NCBI GenBank assembly: GCA_035293565.1 | Contig: DATGMP010000033.1 | Span: 14,025-78,024 of the forward strand | DNA: 64,000 bases | Source: DATGMP01 sp035293565 | GTDB taxonomy: Bacteria; Pseudomonadota; Alphaproteobacteria; BOG-932; Roseiterribacteraceae | Direction of reading: 5' to 3' | Shown here: one piece after another, positions 23,073 to 32,341 of the stretch | Layout of the letters: each line of letters begins with the position of its first letter | Position numbering within the stretch: position 1 is the stretch's first letter | Notes under the pieces: model-generated | Databases searched by the model: none | Seen by the model: the letters and a program-made list of their open reading frames with translations, nothing else | What the model was told of the DNA's origin: nothing | Position numbers and translations under genes: made by a program

Positions 23073-24902
23073 TTGAGCGACACCGAACTCGGCAGCCTGT
23101 TTCCCGATGCCGCGCCGGCGCGGAGCGAGGACCGCGCCTATCGCGTGCTGGCGCGCAAATACCGGCCTTCGACCTTCGCCGAGCTGATCGGGCAGGACGC
23201 GCTCGTCCGCACGCTGACGAACGCCTTCGCCCAAAATCGCATCGCCCACGCCTTCATGCTGACCGGCGTCCGCGGCGTCGGCAAGACGACGACCGCGCGG
23301 ATCATTGCGCGGGCGCTGAACTGTATCGGGCCGGACGGCGCCGGAGGGCCGACGATCACGCCTTGCGGAACTTGCGCCAACTGCACGGCCATCGCCGCGG
23401 ACCGCCATGTCGACGTCATGGAGATGGATGCTGCGTCCCGCACGGGCATCGACGACATCCGCGAGCTGATCGAAGGCGTGCGCTACGCCCCGACCTCGGC
23501 GCGTTACAAGATCTACATCGTCGACGAAGTGCACATGCTGTCCAAGGCCGCGTTCAACGCGCTCTTGAAGACGCTGGAAGAGCCGCCGCCGCATGTGAAG
23601 TTCATCTTCGCGACGACCGAGATCCGCAAGGTGCCCGTGACGGTGCTGTCGCGCTGCCAGCGGTTCGACCTGCGTCGCATCGATGCGGCGCTGCTGGTCG
23701 AGCATTTCGGACGGATCGCGGCGGCCGAAGGCGTTGCGATCGAACCCGAAGCGCTCTCTCTGGTGGCCCGCGCCGCGGACGGTTCGGCGCGCGACGGGCT
23801 CTCGATTCTGGATCAGGCGATCGCCCTCGGCGATGGCAAGGTGACGGCAGTCCAGGTTCGCGACATGCTGGGCCTCGCCGACCGGGCGATCGTCATCGAT
23901 CTGTTCGAAGCCGCGATGGGCGGTAAGCCCGCCGACGCGCTCGACATTCTTTCGAAGCTTCATGCGGTCGGCTCCGACCCCGCCTCGATCCTTGAGGACT
24001 TGCTCGAATTCACCCACTTCCTGACACGGATCAAGCTGGCGCCCGGCGCTGCGGGCGGCGGCGCGGCGGAGCTCGAGCTGAAGCGCGGCGCGGCGCTCGT
24101 CGAGAAACTCTCGATGCCGATCCTCACCCGCACGTGGCAATTGCTGCTGAAAGGATTGAGCGAGCTCCAGATCGCGCCTGATCCGCACGCGGCCGCCGAG
24201 ATGGTCGTCTTGCGGCTGGCCTACGCGGCGGATCTCCCCTCGCCCGGCGATCTGGTGCGCCAGCTTCGGAGCGCGCCCACCAATGGCGCCACCCGGTCGC
24301 CTGCGCCGCGTACGGCCGATCAGCCCATGACGCAGACCACGCAATCGGGCGCGCTCGGCCTTGCGCGAGCCGTACCCGATGCCGCGCCCGCGAGCATGCA
24401 GGCGCTCCTGCCTCAGACGGCGCCCACCGCGGAGGCGTTGCCCGACCCGCAAAGCTTTCCCGAATTGGTAAAGCTCTTCGCGCGCAAGCGCGAGGGGCTG
24501 CTCGAATATCATCTCGCGAGCAGCGTCAGGCTGGTGCGTTTCGAGCCGGGGATCGTCGAATTCTCGCCGCTCCCATCGGCGCCGCCGAACCTCGCGAACC
24601 GCGTCGGCAGCCTGCTCTCCGCCTGGACCGCGCGGCGCTGGGTCGTCGGCATATCCTCCGCGCCCGGCCAGCCGACCCTTGCGGAGATCGAGGAGGCGCA
24701 CCGCGTCGCCGCGTTCGACCAGGCCAAGGCCAATCCGACGGTCAGGGCGCTGCTGGAAGCCTTTCCCGGCGCGGTGATCACAGAAGTGCGCGACTTGGCG
24801 CAGGCGCCGAGCGCGCCGCCCGAACAGCTCGACGAAGCCGGCGACGCCGCCTACCCTTCGGACGCGAGCGAAATTCTTTTGGAAACCGGAGACGAGCCGT
24901 GA
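23073..24902 (+). CDS. dnaX: DNA polymerase III subunit gamma/tau
   Basis: The 609-residue clamp-loader ATPase starts at TTG (23073), supported by GGGAGGG at 23063-23069. The AAA+ module has Walker A GVRGVGKTTTARIIARALNC, the zinc-binding cluster CGTCANC, Walker B IYIVDEVHMLS, and the sensor/arginine-finger region SRCQRFDLRRID. The C-terminal half (about residue 400 onward) is Ala/Pro-rich and then ends in a tau-like domain beginning SFPELVKLFARKREGLLEYH. Proteins of this type load the sliding clamp and tie polymerase to helicase. It overlaps ybaB by four bases (GTGA). Confidence 0.96.
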   Translation: MSDTELGSLFPDAAPARSEDRAYRVLARKYRPSTFAELIGQDALVRTLTNAFAQNRIAHAFMLTGVRGVGKTTTARIIARALNCIGPDGAGGPTITPCGTCANCTAIAADRHVDVMEMDAASRTGIDDIRELIEGVRYAPTSARYKIYIVDEVHMLSKAAFNALLKTLEEPPPHVKFIFATTEIRKVPVTVLSRCQRFDLRRIDAALLVEHFGRIAAAEGVAIEPEALSLVARAADGSARDGLSILDQAIALGDGKVTAVQVRDMLGLADRAIVIDLFEAAMGGKPADALDILSKLHAVGSDPASILEDLLEFTHFLTRIKLAPGAAGGGAAELELKRGAALVEKLSMPILTRTWQLLLKGLSELQIAPDPHAAAEMVVLRLAYAADLPSPGDLVRQLRSAPTNGATRSPAPRTADQPMTQTTQSGALGLARAVPDAAPASMQALLPQTAPTAEALPDPQSFPELVKLFARKREGLLEYHLASSVRLVRFEPGIVEFSPLPSAPPNLANRVGSLLSAWTARRWVVGISSAPGQPTLAEIEEAHRVAAFDQAKANPTVRALLEAFPGAVITEVRDLAQAPSAPPEQLDEAGDAAYPSDASEILLETGDEP

Positions 24903-25222
24903 AGAATATCGGCCAGCTGATGAAACAGGCCCAGCAGATGCAGACCCGCATGGCGGAGATGCAAGCGAAGCTGGCCGAAGTCGAGATGACCGGTCAGGCC
25001 GCCGCCGGCATGGTGACCGCGCTGATGAACGGCAAAGGCGAGCTCAAGAAGATCAAGCTCGACAAGGCTGTCGTCGACCCCGACGATATCGAGATGCTCG
25101 AAGATCTGATCATCGCCGCGGTCGCTGACGCAAAGACGAAGATCGAGTCTCACATAGCGGCGGAAACACAGAAGCTGATGGGCGGTTTACCGTTGCCGCC
25201 CGGCATGAAGCTCCCGTTCTGA
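24899..25222 (+). CDS. YbaB/EbfC-family nucleoid-associated protein
   Basis: The 107-residue protein starts at GTG within the dnaX stop. The N-terminus KNIGQLMKQAQQMQTRMAEM is the family's helical dimerisation and DNA-binding tweezers. GKGELKKIKLDKAVVDPDD and MLEDLIIAAVADAK are the core beta-sheet and second helix, and it ends LPLPPGMKLPF. EbfC-type proteins bind DNA non-specifically and may assist recombination functions. In most proteobacteria recR follows directly; here it does not, and the next gene is on the other strand. Confidence 0.94.
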   Translation: MKNIGQLMKQAQQMQTRMAEMQAKLAEVEMTGQAAAGMVTALMNGKGELKKIKLDKAVVDPDDIEMLEDLIIAAVADAKTKIESHIAAETQKLMGGLPLPPGMKLPF

Positions 25223-25227
25223 GCGCG

Positions 25228-25515
25228 CTAAGCCTTCAGATCGACAGACGATTTCGGGCTCTCTGAAGCGCTTTCCGCGGCGCCGGCGCTCGCGGACGCC
25301 TTCGGTAGCGTAACATGCTGTCCGAGAGCCTTGGCCGCTGCGGTGATCTGCCGGGCCAGCGACGACAAATCCTGCGCCGACGGATTGCGCGCGATCTCGG
25401 ATTTGTATTTGGCCATCAGACGATTGAGGCTTGCTTGGGCTGCCGTATTGGAAGCCGTGGACGGCTGGCTCGGCGCCGCAGCCTGGGCCGCGACGGACGC
25501 TGTCGAGGAACTCAT
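25228..25515 (-). CDS. Small Ala/Ser-rich hypothetical protein
   Basis: The 95-residue protein starts at ATG 25515-25513 (MSSSTASVAAQAAAPSQP). The N-terminus and C-terminus are low-complexity Ala/Ser/Pro, and the middle, LNRLMAKYKSEIARNPSAQD then LSSLARQITAAAKALGQH, is a predicted helical region. I recognise no family. It is convergent with ybaB and divergent from xth. The codon use fits the genome, so it is plausibly real, but conservation would be needed to be sure. Confidence 0.45.
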   Translation of the reverse strand: MSSSTASVAAQAAAPSQPSTASNTAAQASLNRLMAKYKSEIARNPSAQDLSSLARQITAAAKALGQHVTLPKASASAGAAESASESPKSSVDLKA

Positions 25516-25661
25516 CGAGATTCTTTCGAAGGTGGAGAGATTCTGTTCTGGTCGGCCCATTCTGGATGGCCTGCCTCTATAAACCGTTAAATTGCGTAAC
25601 GAGCCGTTCCCTTGGCGGGCTTGCTCTGGTACCGGTCGAGATCCCATCTTCCAACCGTCCC

Positions 25662-26447
25662 ATGAAAATCGCGACTTGGAACATCAACTCGGTGCGGCTC
25701 CGGCTGCCTATCGTTCAGAAGCTGATCGAAGAGGAATCCCCGGACGTCATCTGTCTTCAGGAAACCAAGACGCCGGACGAGCACTTCCCGGCCGAGGGCT
25801 TCGCCGCCTACGGCTATGAGCACATCCATATCCACGGCATGAAGAGCTACAACGGCGTGGCGATCGCCTCGCGGGCGCCGATGGAGGCGCGCGAGATTCG
25901 CCATTCCTGCGACCGCGAGGATTGCCGCCACATCATGGCGAATATCGACGGCATCGAGCTGCACTGTGTCTACATCCCGGCAGGCGGCGACGTGCCGGAC
26001 CCGGCGGTGAACGACAAGTTCGCGCATAAGCTGCGATATGTGGACGAACTGACGGAATGGTGGCGGGCGACGCGCGCGCCCGATCGGCCGATGGTGCTGG
26101 TGGGAGATCTCAACATCGCGCCGCTCGAGACCGATGTCTGGTCGCACAAGCAGCTTCTGGATGTGGTCTCCCATACGCCGGTCGAAGTCGAGAAGCTGAC
26201 TCGAATGCAGCACTCGATCGGCTGGATCGACGGCGTCCGTCATTTCATACCGCCCGAGGAGCGGCTCTACACCTGGTGGAGCTATCGCGCGCGCGACTGG
26301 CGGCTGTCCGATCGCGGCCGGCGCCTGGACCACGCCTGGGTGACGCCGCCGCTTGCAGATCGACTGAAGAGCGCGCGAGTCCTCAAGGACGCACGCGACT
26401 GGCCGACGCCGTCCGACCATGTGCCGGTGCTGATCGACCTTGCCTGA
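25662..26447 (+). CDS. xth: Exodeoxyribonuclease III
   Basis: The 261-residue enzyme starts at ATG 25662 with MKIATWNINSVRLRLPIVQK, the standard family N-terminus; the open frame upstream is not coding. Catalytic motifs of the EEP nuclease fold are present: LQETK (metal-binding Glu), MVLVGDLNIAPLETDVW (Asp/Asn), LDHAWVTPPL (Asp) and SDHVPVLIDLA (Asp-His at the end). It removes nucleotides from 3' ends and incises abasic sites in base-excision repair. It is convergent with the DUF1674 gene. Confidence 0.95.
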   Translation: MKIATWNINSVRLRLPIVQKLIEEESPDVICLQETKTPDEHFPAEGFAAYGYEHIHIHGMKSYNGVAIASRAPMEAREIRHSCDREDCRHIMANIDGIELHCVYIPAGGDVPDPAVNDKFAHKLRYVDELTEWWRATRAPDRPMVLVGDLNIAPLETDVWSHKQLLDVVSHTPVEVEKLTRMQHSIGWIDGVRHFIPPEERLYTWWSYRARDWRLSDRGRRLDHAWVTPPLADRLKSARVLKDARDWPTPSDHVPVLIDLA

Positions 26448-26454
26448 AACGCAA

Positions 26455-26625
26455 TCAGAAGTCGGTGCAGCGGCCGCCGACCTCCCAATCGCCGTACCGC
26501 GTGGGTTCGGGACCTTTCGGGCCGCCGATCTCGCGCGGCTTTCCATGCTCGGTGGTTTTAGGCGCCGGATCAGGCGCCGCGGCCGGTTGGGGCAGCGGCG
26601 CCGACTTATCCTCGTCGTTGCTCAT
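26455..26625 (-). CDS. DUF1674 (SDHAF4-like) protein
   Basis: A 56-residue protein begins MSNDEDKSAPLPQP and ends EIGGPKGPEPTRYGDWEVGG followed by RCTDF-stop. The C-terminal 'E-GGpkGpEPTRYGDWE--GRc-DF' signature is diagnostic of DUF1674, homologous to the mitochondrial succinate-dehydrogenase assembly factor SDHAF4. It is found widely in alphaproteobacteria. The N-terminal half is disordered and proline-rich. Start and stop are unambiguous. A role in flavinylated SDH assembly is inference from the mitochondrial relative. Confidence 0.92.
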   Translation of the reverse strand: MSNDEDKSAPLPQPAAAPDPAPKTTEHGKPREIGGPKGPEPTRYGDWEVGGRCTDF

Positions 26626-26720
26626 GACCGACATATGGCAGTATGGTTCGCGCGTGCCTAGTGGGCGGTGGGCCGCAGCCCGGCGGATCGATGCGGGCCT
26701 TTGGAAGAGGTCGATCGGTC

Positions 26721-26981
26721 ATGCGAGGGGGTGTCGCTCAATTCTACATGACGGTCGGGGCCATCTTTGGCTTGCTTCTCGGCGGAGCGGGGTGGTACGC
26801 GGCCTTGTTCGACCAGCCCTTGCCGTCCGACATGGCGGAGGTGAAGCGATTGCTGCTCGAGCTTCTGATCGCGACCATCCAGGGCACGCTGCGCGCCTTT
26901 GCCTGGCTGCCAAGCCTCATCTGGCATGTCGGTCTGCAGAAGGCCGATTTTTCGCTTTGGCTTTTTAACGGGTGGTGGTGA
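26721..26981 (+). CDS. Small inner-membrane protein of unknown function
   Basis: From the ATG at 26721 (GAAGAGG about ten bases upstream) the protein is 86 residues. It has one clear N-terminal membrane helix, FYMTVGAIFGLLLGGAGWYA, an amphipathic middle, and a hydrophobic C-terminus LWLFNGWW. ATGs at 26643 and 26691 are alternative starts. It overlaps the start of rsmB by up to ten bases, so it is probably translated together with it. No family recognised. Confidence 0.5.
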   Translation: MRGGVAQFYMTVGAIFGLLLGGAGWYAALFDQPLPSDMAEVKRLLLELLIATIQGTLRAFAWLPSLIWHVGLQKADFSLWLFNGWW

Positions 26982-28321
26982 AGCAGCCTCAGGGAAGGCC
27001 GCGGACGAAACCCGACCCTTCCTCTCCAGCCATCGCAAGCCGCGCGGCAGCGCTCGACATTCTCATTTCGACGATCGATCGGCACCGGCCGCTCGACGAG
27101 GCCGTCGATTCGGCCTTGCACGGTCGCGAACTGGAATCCCGAGATCGCGCTTTTGCGAGGCTATTGGCGACGGTTGCCATTCGCCGGCTGGGGCAAATCG
27201 ATGATGCGATCTTTCGATTGCTCGACCGGACGCAGCAGATCCGGCCGGTTGCGGTCCAGCATCTGCTGCGGCTGGGCGCGGCCCAGCTGATGTTCCTACA
27301 GACCCCGGCCCATGCAGCCGTCGCGACGGCGGTCGATCTTGCTGAAGCGCGCGGGCTCGGGCGGGGCAAAGGTCTGGTCAACGCTCTGCTTCGCCGTCTG
27401 TCTCGCGAAATGGCGGCGATCCTTGACGAGCAAGATGAGGCGCGGCTCTGCTTGCCCGATTGGCTCTGGTCGCGATGGACGGCGTATTACGGCGAGGAAG
27501 CGACCCGCGCGATCATACGCCAGCAGCTCGCCGAGCCGCCGCTCGACATCACGATCAAGCCGCGCGAGGACGCCGCTCGATGGGCCGAGCGTCTCGGTGC
27601 CCAGACGCTACCGACCGGCACGCTGAGACGGGCAGTGGGCGGGCGTATCGAGGAACTGCCCGGATTTACCGAAGGGGCCTGGTGGATACAGGACGCCGCC
27701 GCCGCCCTGCCGGCTGCGTTGCTGGGCGATGTCGCCGGTAAAAAGGTCATCGATCTTTGCGCGGCGCCGGGCGGTAAGACGGCGCAGCTTGCCGCGGCCG
27801 GGGCAACCGTGACAGCGGTGGACCGCTCGGCGCCGCGACTGGCCCTCGTCGAGGCCAATCTGCGCCGCCTTGGCCTGTCGGCCGAACTGGTCGCCGCCGA
27901 CGCGCTCGCGTGGGAGCCGCGGGCCGCTCCGGCCGATGCCGTGCTGCTGGACGCCCCTTGTACCGCAACCGGCACGATGCGCCGCCACCCCGATATCGCG
28001 TTGGGAAAAGGGCACGAGGACCTCGCCAAGCTGGTGCGGCTCCAGGCTGCGCTGCTCGATCGCGCAGCCAACCTCGTGCGACCGGGCGGGCGGCTCGTCT
28101 ATTGCACCTGCTCGCTCGAACCCGAAGAAGGCGAAAAGCAGGTCGACCGGCTGCTTGCCGCGAATCAGAATTTCGGCAGGGTGCCCATTCAATCGGACGA
28201 GATCGGCGGGCTCGCAGAGGCGATCACGCCCGAAGGCAACCTCCGTACCCGACCCTGCCATTTCGCCAAATATGGCGGGATGGACGGGTTTTTCGCCGCG
28301 CGACTCGAACGGAGGCGCTAA
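26972..28321 (+). CDS. rsmB: 16S rRNA m5C967 methyltransferase RsmB
   Basis: The 449-residue protein has an N-terminal NusB-like RNA-binding domain (about residues 20-150, LLATVAIRRLGQIDDAIFRL) and a C-terminal RsmB/NOP SAM-methyltransferase domain. Motif I is VIDLCAAPGGKTAQLAA, motif IV is LLDAPCTATGTMRRHPDI with the release Cys, and motif VI is VYCTCSLEPEEGE with the catalytic Cys. Three GTG codons in a row (26972, 26975, 26978) can serve as start; the last would give a four-base GTGA overlap with the upstream gene. It starts the rsmB-rpe-heparinase-purH series. Confidence 0.93.
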   Translation: MVVKQPQGRPRTKPDPSSPAIASRAAALDILISTIDRHRPLDEAVDSALHGRELESRDRAFARLLATVAIRRLGQIDDAIFRLLDRTQQIRPVAVQHLLRLGAAQLMFLQTPAHAAVATAVDLAEARGLGRGKGLVNALLRRLSREMAAILDEQDEARLCLPDWLWSRWTAYYGEEATRAIIRQQLAEPPLDITIKPREDAARWAERLGAQTLPTGTLRRAVGGRIEELPGFTEGAWWIQDAAAALPAALLGDVAGKKVIDLCAAPGGKTAQLAAAGATVTAVDRSAPRLALVEANLRRLGLSAELVAADALAWEPRAAPADAVLLDAPCTATGTMRRHPDIALGKGHEDLAKLVRLQAALLDRAANLVRPGGRLVYCTCSLEPEEGEKQVDRLLAANQNFGRVPIQSDEIGGLAEAITPEGNLRTRPCHFAKYGGMDGFFAARLERRR

Positions 28322-28363
28322 GGTCGCGTTGCAGCCCGTCTGGGGAGTTGGTACGAGACTTAC

Positions 28364-29029
28364 GTGCAGCAGCCAATCCGCATCGCGCCCTCGATCCTCT
28401 CAGCCGACTTTGCCGCGCTGGGCGAGGCGGTGCGCGCGGTCGATGCCGCCGGCGGCGACTATATCCATCTCGACATCATGGACGGGCATTTCGTCCCGAA
28501 CATCACCATCGGCCCTTCGGTCGTGGCGGCGCTGCGGCCGCATTCGGCGAAACCCTTCGACGCCCATCTGATGATCGCGCCGGCCGATCCCTATGTTCCG
28601 AAATTCGCCGAGGCCGGCGCCGACATCATCACGGTCCATCCCGAGGCCGGACCGCACCTGCACCGCACGCTGCAGCTCATCAAGTCGCTGGGCAAAAAGG
28701 CCGGCGTCGCGCTTAATCCCGCGACCCCGGTCGATGCGCTCGACCATGTGATGGATCTGGTCGATCTCGTGCTGGTGATGACGGTCAACCCCGGCTTCGG
28801 CGGCCAGCCCTATTTGAGGCTCGAATCCAAGATCGCGGGAGTACGCGCGCTGATCGACGCAAGCGGGCGCACGATCGATCTCGAAGTCGATGGCGGCATC
28901 ACGCCCGAGACGGCGCCGCTGGTGATAAAAGCCGGCGCGGACGTGCTCGTGGCCGGCAATGCCGTCTTCGCGGGAGGGCCGGGCTCCTATGCGCGCGCCA
29001 TCGCGGCCTTGCGCGGCAAATCCGCATGA
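28364..29029 (+). CDS. rpe: Ribulose-phosphate 3-epimerase
   Basis: The 221-residue TIM-barrel enzyme starts at GTG 28364 with MQQPIRIAPSILSADFAALG. Family signatures are HLDIMDGHFVPNITIGP near residues 35-51 (metal His and catalytic Asp), VLVMTVNPGFGGQPYL near 137-152, and LEVDGGITPETAPL near 173-186 with the second catalytic Asp. It interconverts ribulose 5-phosphate and xylulose 5-phosphate in the pentose phosphate pathway. It overlaps the next gene by four bases. Confidence 0.96.
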   Translation: MQQPIRIAPSILSADFAALGEAVRAVDAAGGDYIHLDIMDGHFVPNITIGPSVVAALRPHSAKPFDAHLMIAPADPYVPKFAEAGADIITVHPEAGPHLHRTLQLIKSLGKKAGVALNPATPVDALDHVMDLVDLVLVMTVNPGFGGQPYLRLESKIAGVRALIDASGRTIDLEVDGGITPETAPLVIKAGADVLVAGNAVFAGGPGSYARAIAALRGKSA

Positions 29030-30648
29030 TCGGACTGGGTGAAGCGCCGATCGGCCGCGCGCTGCGGGCGCTCGGCCTCGCCGGTGCGGCGGACCGCGAT
29101 ACGCCGACCGAGCTTTCGGTCGTGCCGCCCAACCCCTGGCCGGGCGACGCGACCCGCGGGCGGGCGATGGTGACGGGCGTGTTCGCCGTCTCAGGCGATA
29201 CGGTGATCGCCGAGGGTTCGATCTGGGACGCCGACGCGGGCACTTCCTGGGCTTGCGAAATGCATGCCTTCGAATGGCTCAGGGACCTGCGCGCGATGGG
29301 CGGCGACTCCGCCCGGCGTCATGCGCGCCTGCTCACCACCGAATGGCTGGACCGCTTCCAGCGACGCGGAGACATCGCCTGGCGGACCGATGTGATGGGC
29401 GCGCGTATCGCCAACTGGGTTGGTTTCCACGATTTCTTTTGCGCCAGCGCGGAGGATTCTTTTCGCTCGCGCCTTTTCGCGTCACTCGGTCGCCAAGCGC
29501 GCGCGTTGGCCCGTGCTCTCCCAGGCGAGCTTTCGGGCGCGCCGCTCCTCATCGCGATCAAGGGACTGCTGGCGAGCGGCGCCTGTGTAACGGGCAGCGA
29601 AGGCCGATTTGCTCAGGCCGAGAGACTGCTCCTCCGCGAGCTCGCGCGCCAGATTCTGCCCGACGGCTGCCATGCAGAGCGCTGCCCGATGGTCCATACC
29701 GCGGTGCTCGGCGCGCTCGTCGATATCCGCGCGATCTATCGCGCCGCGCGAATCGAGATGCCGGAAGAGATCCAGCACGCGATCGACCGGATGGCGCCGG
29801 CGCTCCGATTTTTTCGTCACGCCGATGGCGGGCTCGCTCTTTTCAACGGCAGCCAAGAAGGCGAGGCGCTGCTGCTCGACACGATCCTGACGCAGGCCGA
29901 TGCGCGCGGGCGCCCCATGAAGCGTGCGCCGCAAGGCGGCTTCGATCGCGTCTCGCTCGGCCGAACCGTTATCCTCATCGACAGCGGCGGCCCGGCGCCT
30001 GCGGGGCTGGATCGCCACGCCCATGCCGGGATCGGCAGCTTCGAGATGTCGGTCGGGCGCGAGCGCTTCATCGTCAATTGCGGCGCGCGGCCGGGAGCCG
30101 GGCCCTGGCGCTCGGCTTTGGCCGCGACGGCCGCGCATTCGACGGTAACGGTCGCCGACACCAATCAGATGGTGCTGGTCGACGGCGGCGGGGTCGCGCG
30201 CCGCCCCAAGACCGTGGAATCGCATCGCGAGGACAGTCCGGAGGGCGTCCTGCTCGAAATTTTCCATGACGGCTACGCAAATCTCGGACTGACGCATCGT
30301 CGCCGGCTCTATCTCGCGGCAGGCGGCGAGGATTTTCGTGGCGAAGATTCAATTCTCGGCGACGCGGTCCACCCGTTCGCCATCCGGTTCCACCTGCATC
30401 CGGACGTTCATGCTTCATTGACCCAGAATGGACGGACGGCCCTCCTGCGCCTCGGCGACGGCTCGGGCTGGCGGTTCCGGTCCGACGGCGAAACGATTAT
30501 GCTGGAGGACAGCGTCTATTTCGGTGCAGGCGACACGCCGCGGCGGACGAACGCATTGGTGATCGCCGGTCACGCCGGAGGCGGCGAGACCACGATTCGA
30601 TGGGCCTTCCACCGCGAGAAGCGCCATTCCCCTTCGCATCAGGAATAA
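29026..30648 (+). CDS. Heparinase II/III family protein
   Basis: The 540-residue protein has an N-terminal alpha-helical toroid (about residues 60-270, with WACEMHAFEWLRDLRAMGGD and GNG-type repeats of aromatic helices) and a C-terminal beta-sandwich domain typical of Hepar_II_III (about 330-530, with FDRVSLGRTVILIDSGGPAP and HAHAGIGSFEMSVGRERFIV). There is no signal peptide, so it appears cytoplasmic, unlike classical polysaccharide lyases. This gene between rpe and purH is common in alphaproteobacteria. Its biochemical activity has not been settled to my knowledge. Confidence 0.87.
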   Translation: MIGLGEAPIGRALRALGLAGAADRDTPTELSVVPPNPWPGDATRGRAMVTGVFAVSGDTVIAEGSIWDADAGTSWACEMHAFEWLRDLRAMGGDSARRHARLLTTEWLDRFQRRGDIAWRTDVMGARIANWVGFHDFFCASAEDSFRSRLFASLGRQARALARALPGELSGAPLLIAIKGLLASGACVTGSEGRFAQAERLLLRELARQILPDGCHAERCPMVHTAVLGALVDIRAIYRAARIEMPEEIQHAIDRMAPALRFFRHADGGLALFNGSQEGEALLLDTILTQADARGRPMKRAPQGGFDRVSLGRTVILIDSGGPAPAGLDRHAHAGIGSFEMSVGRERFIVNCGARPGAGPWRSALAATAAHSTVTVADTNQMVLVDGGGVARRPKTVESHREDSPEGVLLEIFHDGYANLGLTHRRRLYLAAGGEDFRGEDSILGDAVHPFAIRFHLHPDVHASLTQNGRTALLRLGDGSGWRFRSDGETIMLEDSVYFGAGDTPRRTNALVIAGHAGGGETTIRWAFHREKRHSPSHQE

Positions 30649-30650
30649 CA

Positions 30651-32225
30651 ATGATCGATACCGTTCCCATTACCCGTGCCCTCATTTCCGTCTCGGACAA
30701 GACCGGGCTCACCGTCTTTGCGCAGGCGCTGCGCGAGCACAAGATCGAGATACTGTCGACGGGCGGCACCTATAAGGCTCTCTGCGACGCGAACATCCCC
30801 GTGACCGAGGTGTCGACGCATACGGGATTCCCGGAGATGATGGATGGGCGGGTCAAGACGCTGCACCCGCGCATCCATGGCGGCATCCTCGCGCGGCGCG
30901 ACAGCCACGCCGCGGCGTTGCGCGATCACGACATTCCACCGATCGATCTCGTCATCGTGAATCTATACCCGTTCGAAGCGACCGTCGCGGCGGATCGCCC
31001 GTTCGAGGATTGCATCGAGAATATCGATATCGGCGGCCCGGCGCTCATACGCTCGGCCTCGAAGAACCACGACTTCGTCACCGTGGTGGTCGACCCGTCG
31101 GACTACGAGATGGTCATGGCCGAGCTGGTGCTGAACCAGGGTGCAACGACGCTCGAAACCCGGCGCAGCCTCGCCGCCAAGGCATTTGCCCGAACCGCGG
31201 CCTATGACGCCGCGATCTCGGGCTGGTTCGCGAGCCAACTCGGCGAGACATTCCCGCAGCGCTACACCATGTCCGGCACGCTGCAGCAGACGATGCGCTA
31301 TGGCGAGAATCCGCATCAGAATGCGGCGCTCTATCGCGACAACACGGGCCGCCCCGGCGTCGCGTCGGCGCAGCAGCTTCAAGGCAAGGAGCTCAGCTAC
31401 AACAACCTTGCCGATGCCGATGCCGCGCTGGAGCAGGTGGCCGAGTTCGAGCGGCCGGCGGTCGCGATCATCAAGCACGCCAACCCTTGCGGCGTCGCCG
31501 AAGGCGGCAATCTGGCCGAAGCCTATGCCCGCGCGCTCGCCTGCGATCCGGTCAGCGCTTTCGGAGGCATCATCGCCGTCAATCAGGAGCTCGATGCCGA
31601 GACTGCGGAGCAGATCGCCAAGCTGTTTGCCGAAGTCATCGTCGCGCCTTCGATTTCGGCGGGCGCGCGCGAGGTCCTTGGAGCCAAGAAGAATCTGCGG
31701 GTGCTGGCGACGGGCAAGCTGCCCGATCCGGCGGCGTCAGGCCTGGTCGTGAAGACCATCGCCGGCGGCTTCCTGCTGCAATCGCGGGACACCGGGCGAA
31801 TCGCCGCCGACGAGCTCAAGGTCGTCACCAAGCGTGCACCCACCGACAAGGAGCGCGAGGACCTTCTGTTCGCCTTCCGGGTCGCGAAGCACGTGAAGTC
31901 GAACGCGATCGTCTATGCCAAGGATCGGGCGACGGTCGGCGTCGGTGCGGGCCAGATGAGCCGCGTCGATTCCAGCAGGATCGCCGCATGGAAAGCAGCG
32001 GAAGCCGCCGGCGCCGCCGGCCTGCCGGAGCCGCTGACGCGGGGCTCGGTCGTCGCCTCGGACGCCTTCTTCCCATTTCCCGACGGGCTCATCGCGGCGG
32101 CGGAGGCAGGCGTTACCGCCGTGATCCAGCCCGGCGGCTCGGTCCGCGATCAGGACGTCATCGCCGCGGCGGACGAGCGCGGGCTTGCAATGGTGTTCAC
32201 GGGAATCAGACACTTCCGGCATTAA
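30651..32225 (+). CDS. purH: Bifunctional AICAR transformylase / IMP cyclohydrolase
   Basis: The ATG at 30651 (MIDTVPITRALISVSDKTGL) follows the heparinase stop by two bases and gives 524 residues, the normal length. The N-terminal MGS-like cyclohydrolase domain has STGGTYKALCDANIPVTEVS and DGRVKTLHPRIHGGILARRD. The transformylase domain has AIIKHANPCGVAEGG with the catalytic Lys-His, SAFGGIIAVNQELD and SDAFFPFPDGL. It carries out the last two steps of IMP synthesis. The C-terminus GLAMVFTGIRHFRH matches the family end. Confidence 0.96.
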   Translation: MIDTVPITRALISVSDKTGLTVFAQALREHKIEILSTGGTYKALCDANIPVTEVSTHTGFPEMMDGRVKTLHPRIHGGILARRDSHAAALRDHDIPPIDLVIVNLYPFEATVAADRPFEDCIENIDIGGPALIRSASKNHDFVTVVVDPSDYEMVMAELVLNQGATTLETRRSLAAKAFARTAAYDAAISGWFASQLGETFPQRYTMSGTLQQTMRYGENPHQNAALYRDNTGRPGVASAQQLQGKELSYNNLADADAALEQVAEFERPAVAIIKHANPCGVAEGGNLAEAYARALACDPVSAFGGIIAVNQELDAETAEQIAKLFAEVIVAPSISAGAREVLGAKKNLRVLATGKLPDPAASGLVVKTIAGGFLLQSRDTGRIAADELKVVTKRAPTDKEREDLLFAFRVAKHVKSNAIVYAKDRATVGVGAGQMSRVDSSRIAAWKAAEAAGAAGLPEPLTRGSVVASDAFFPFPDGLIAAAEAGVTAVIQPGGSVRDQDVIAAADERGLAMVFTGIRHFRH

Positions 32226-32297
32226 GCGCTGATTCTCGGGTTCGAGTCAGACGGTAAGAATGCGATCTAGTTGTCAGGATTCTTTACACTTTTTGCT

Positions 32298-32322
32298 TTA
32301 GCGGAAAGGGCCTTCCCGCTAA
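32298..32322. promoter_or_regulatory. 25-base near-perfect palindrome, candidate activator site
   Basis: The arms TTAGCGG (32298-32304) and CCGCTAA (32316-32322) are perfect, and most of the intervening bases also match their complements. Its centre is about 32 bases upstream of the sigma-54 -24 element and some 58 bases before the expected start of transcription. It is a candidate binding site for the activator required by sigma-54. Position and symmetry are seen; function is inference. Confidence 0.5.
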
Positions 32323-32341
32323 GTTATTGTTGTTGCGGGCA

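Noticed and set aside
23037..24701. 554-codon minus-strand frame opposite dnaX
   Set aside because: It is a shadow caused by GC-rich third positions; dnaX has all AAA+ motifs.
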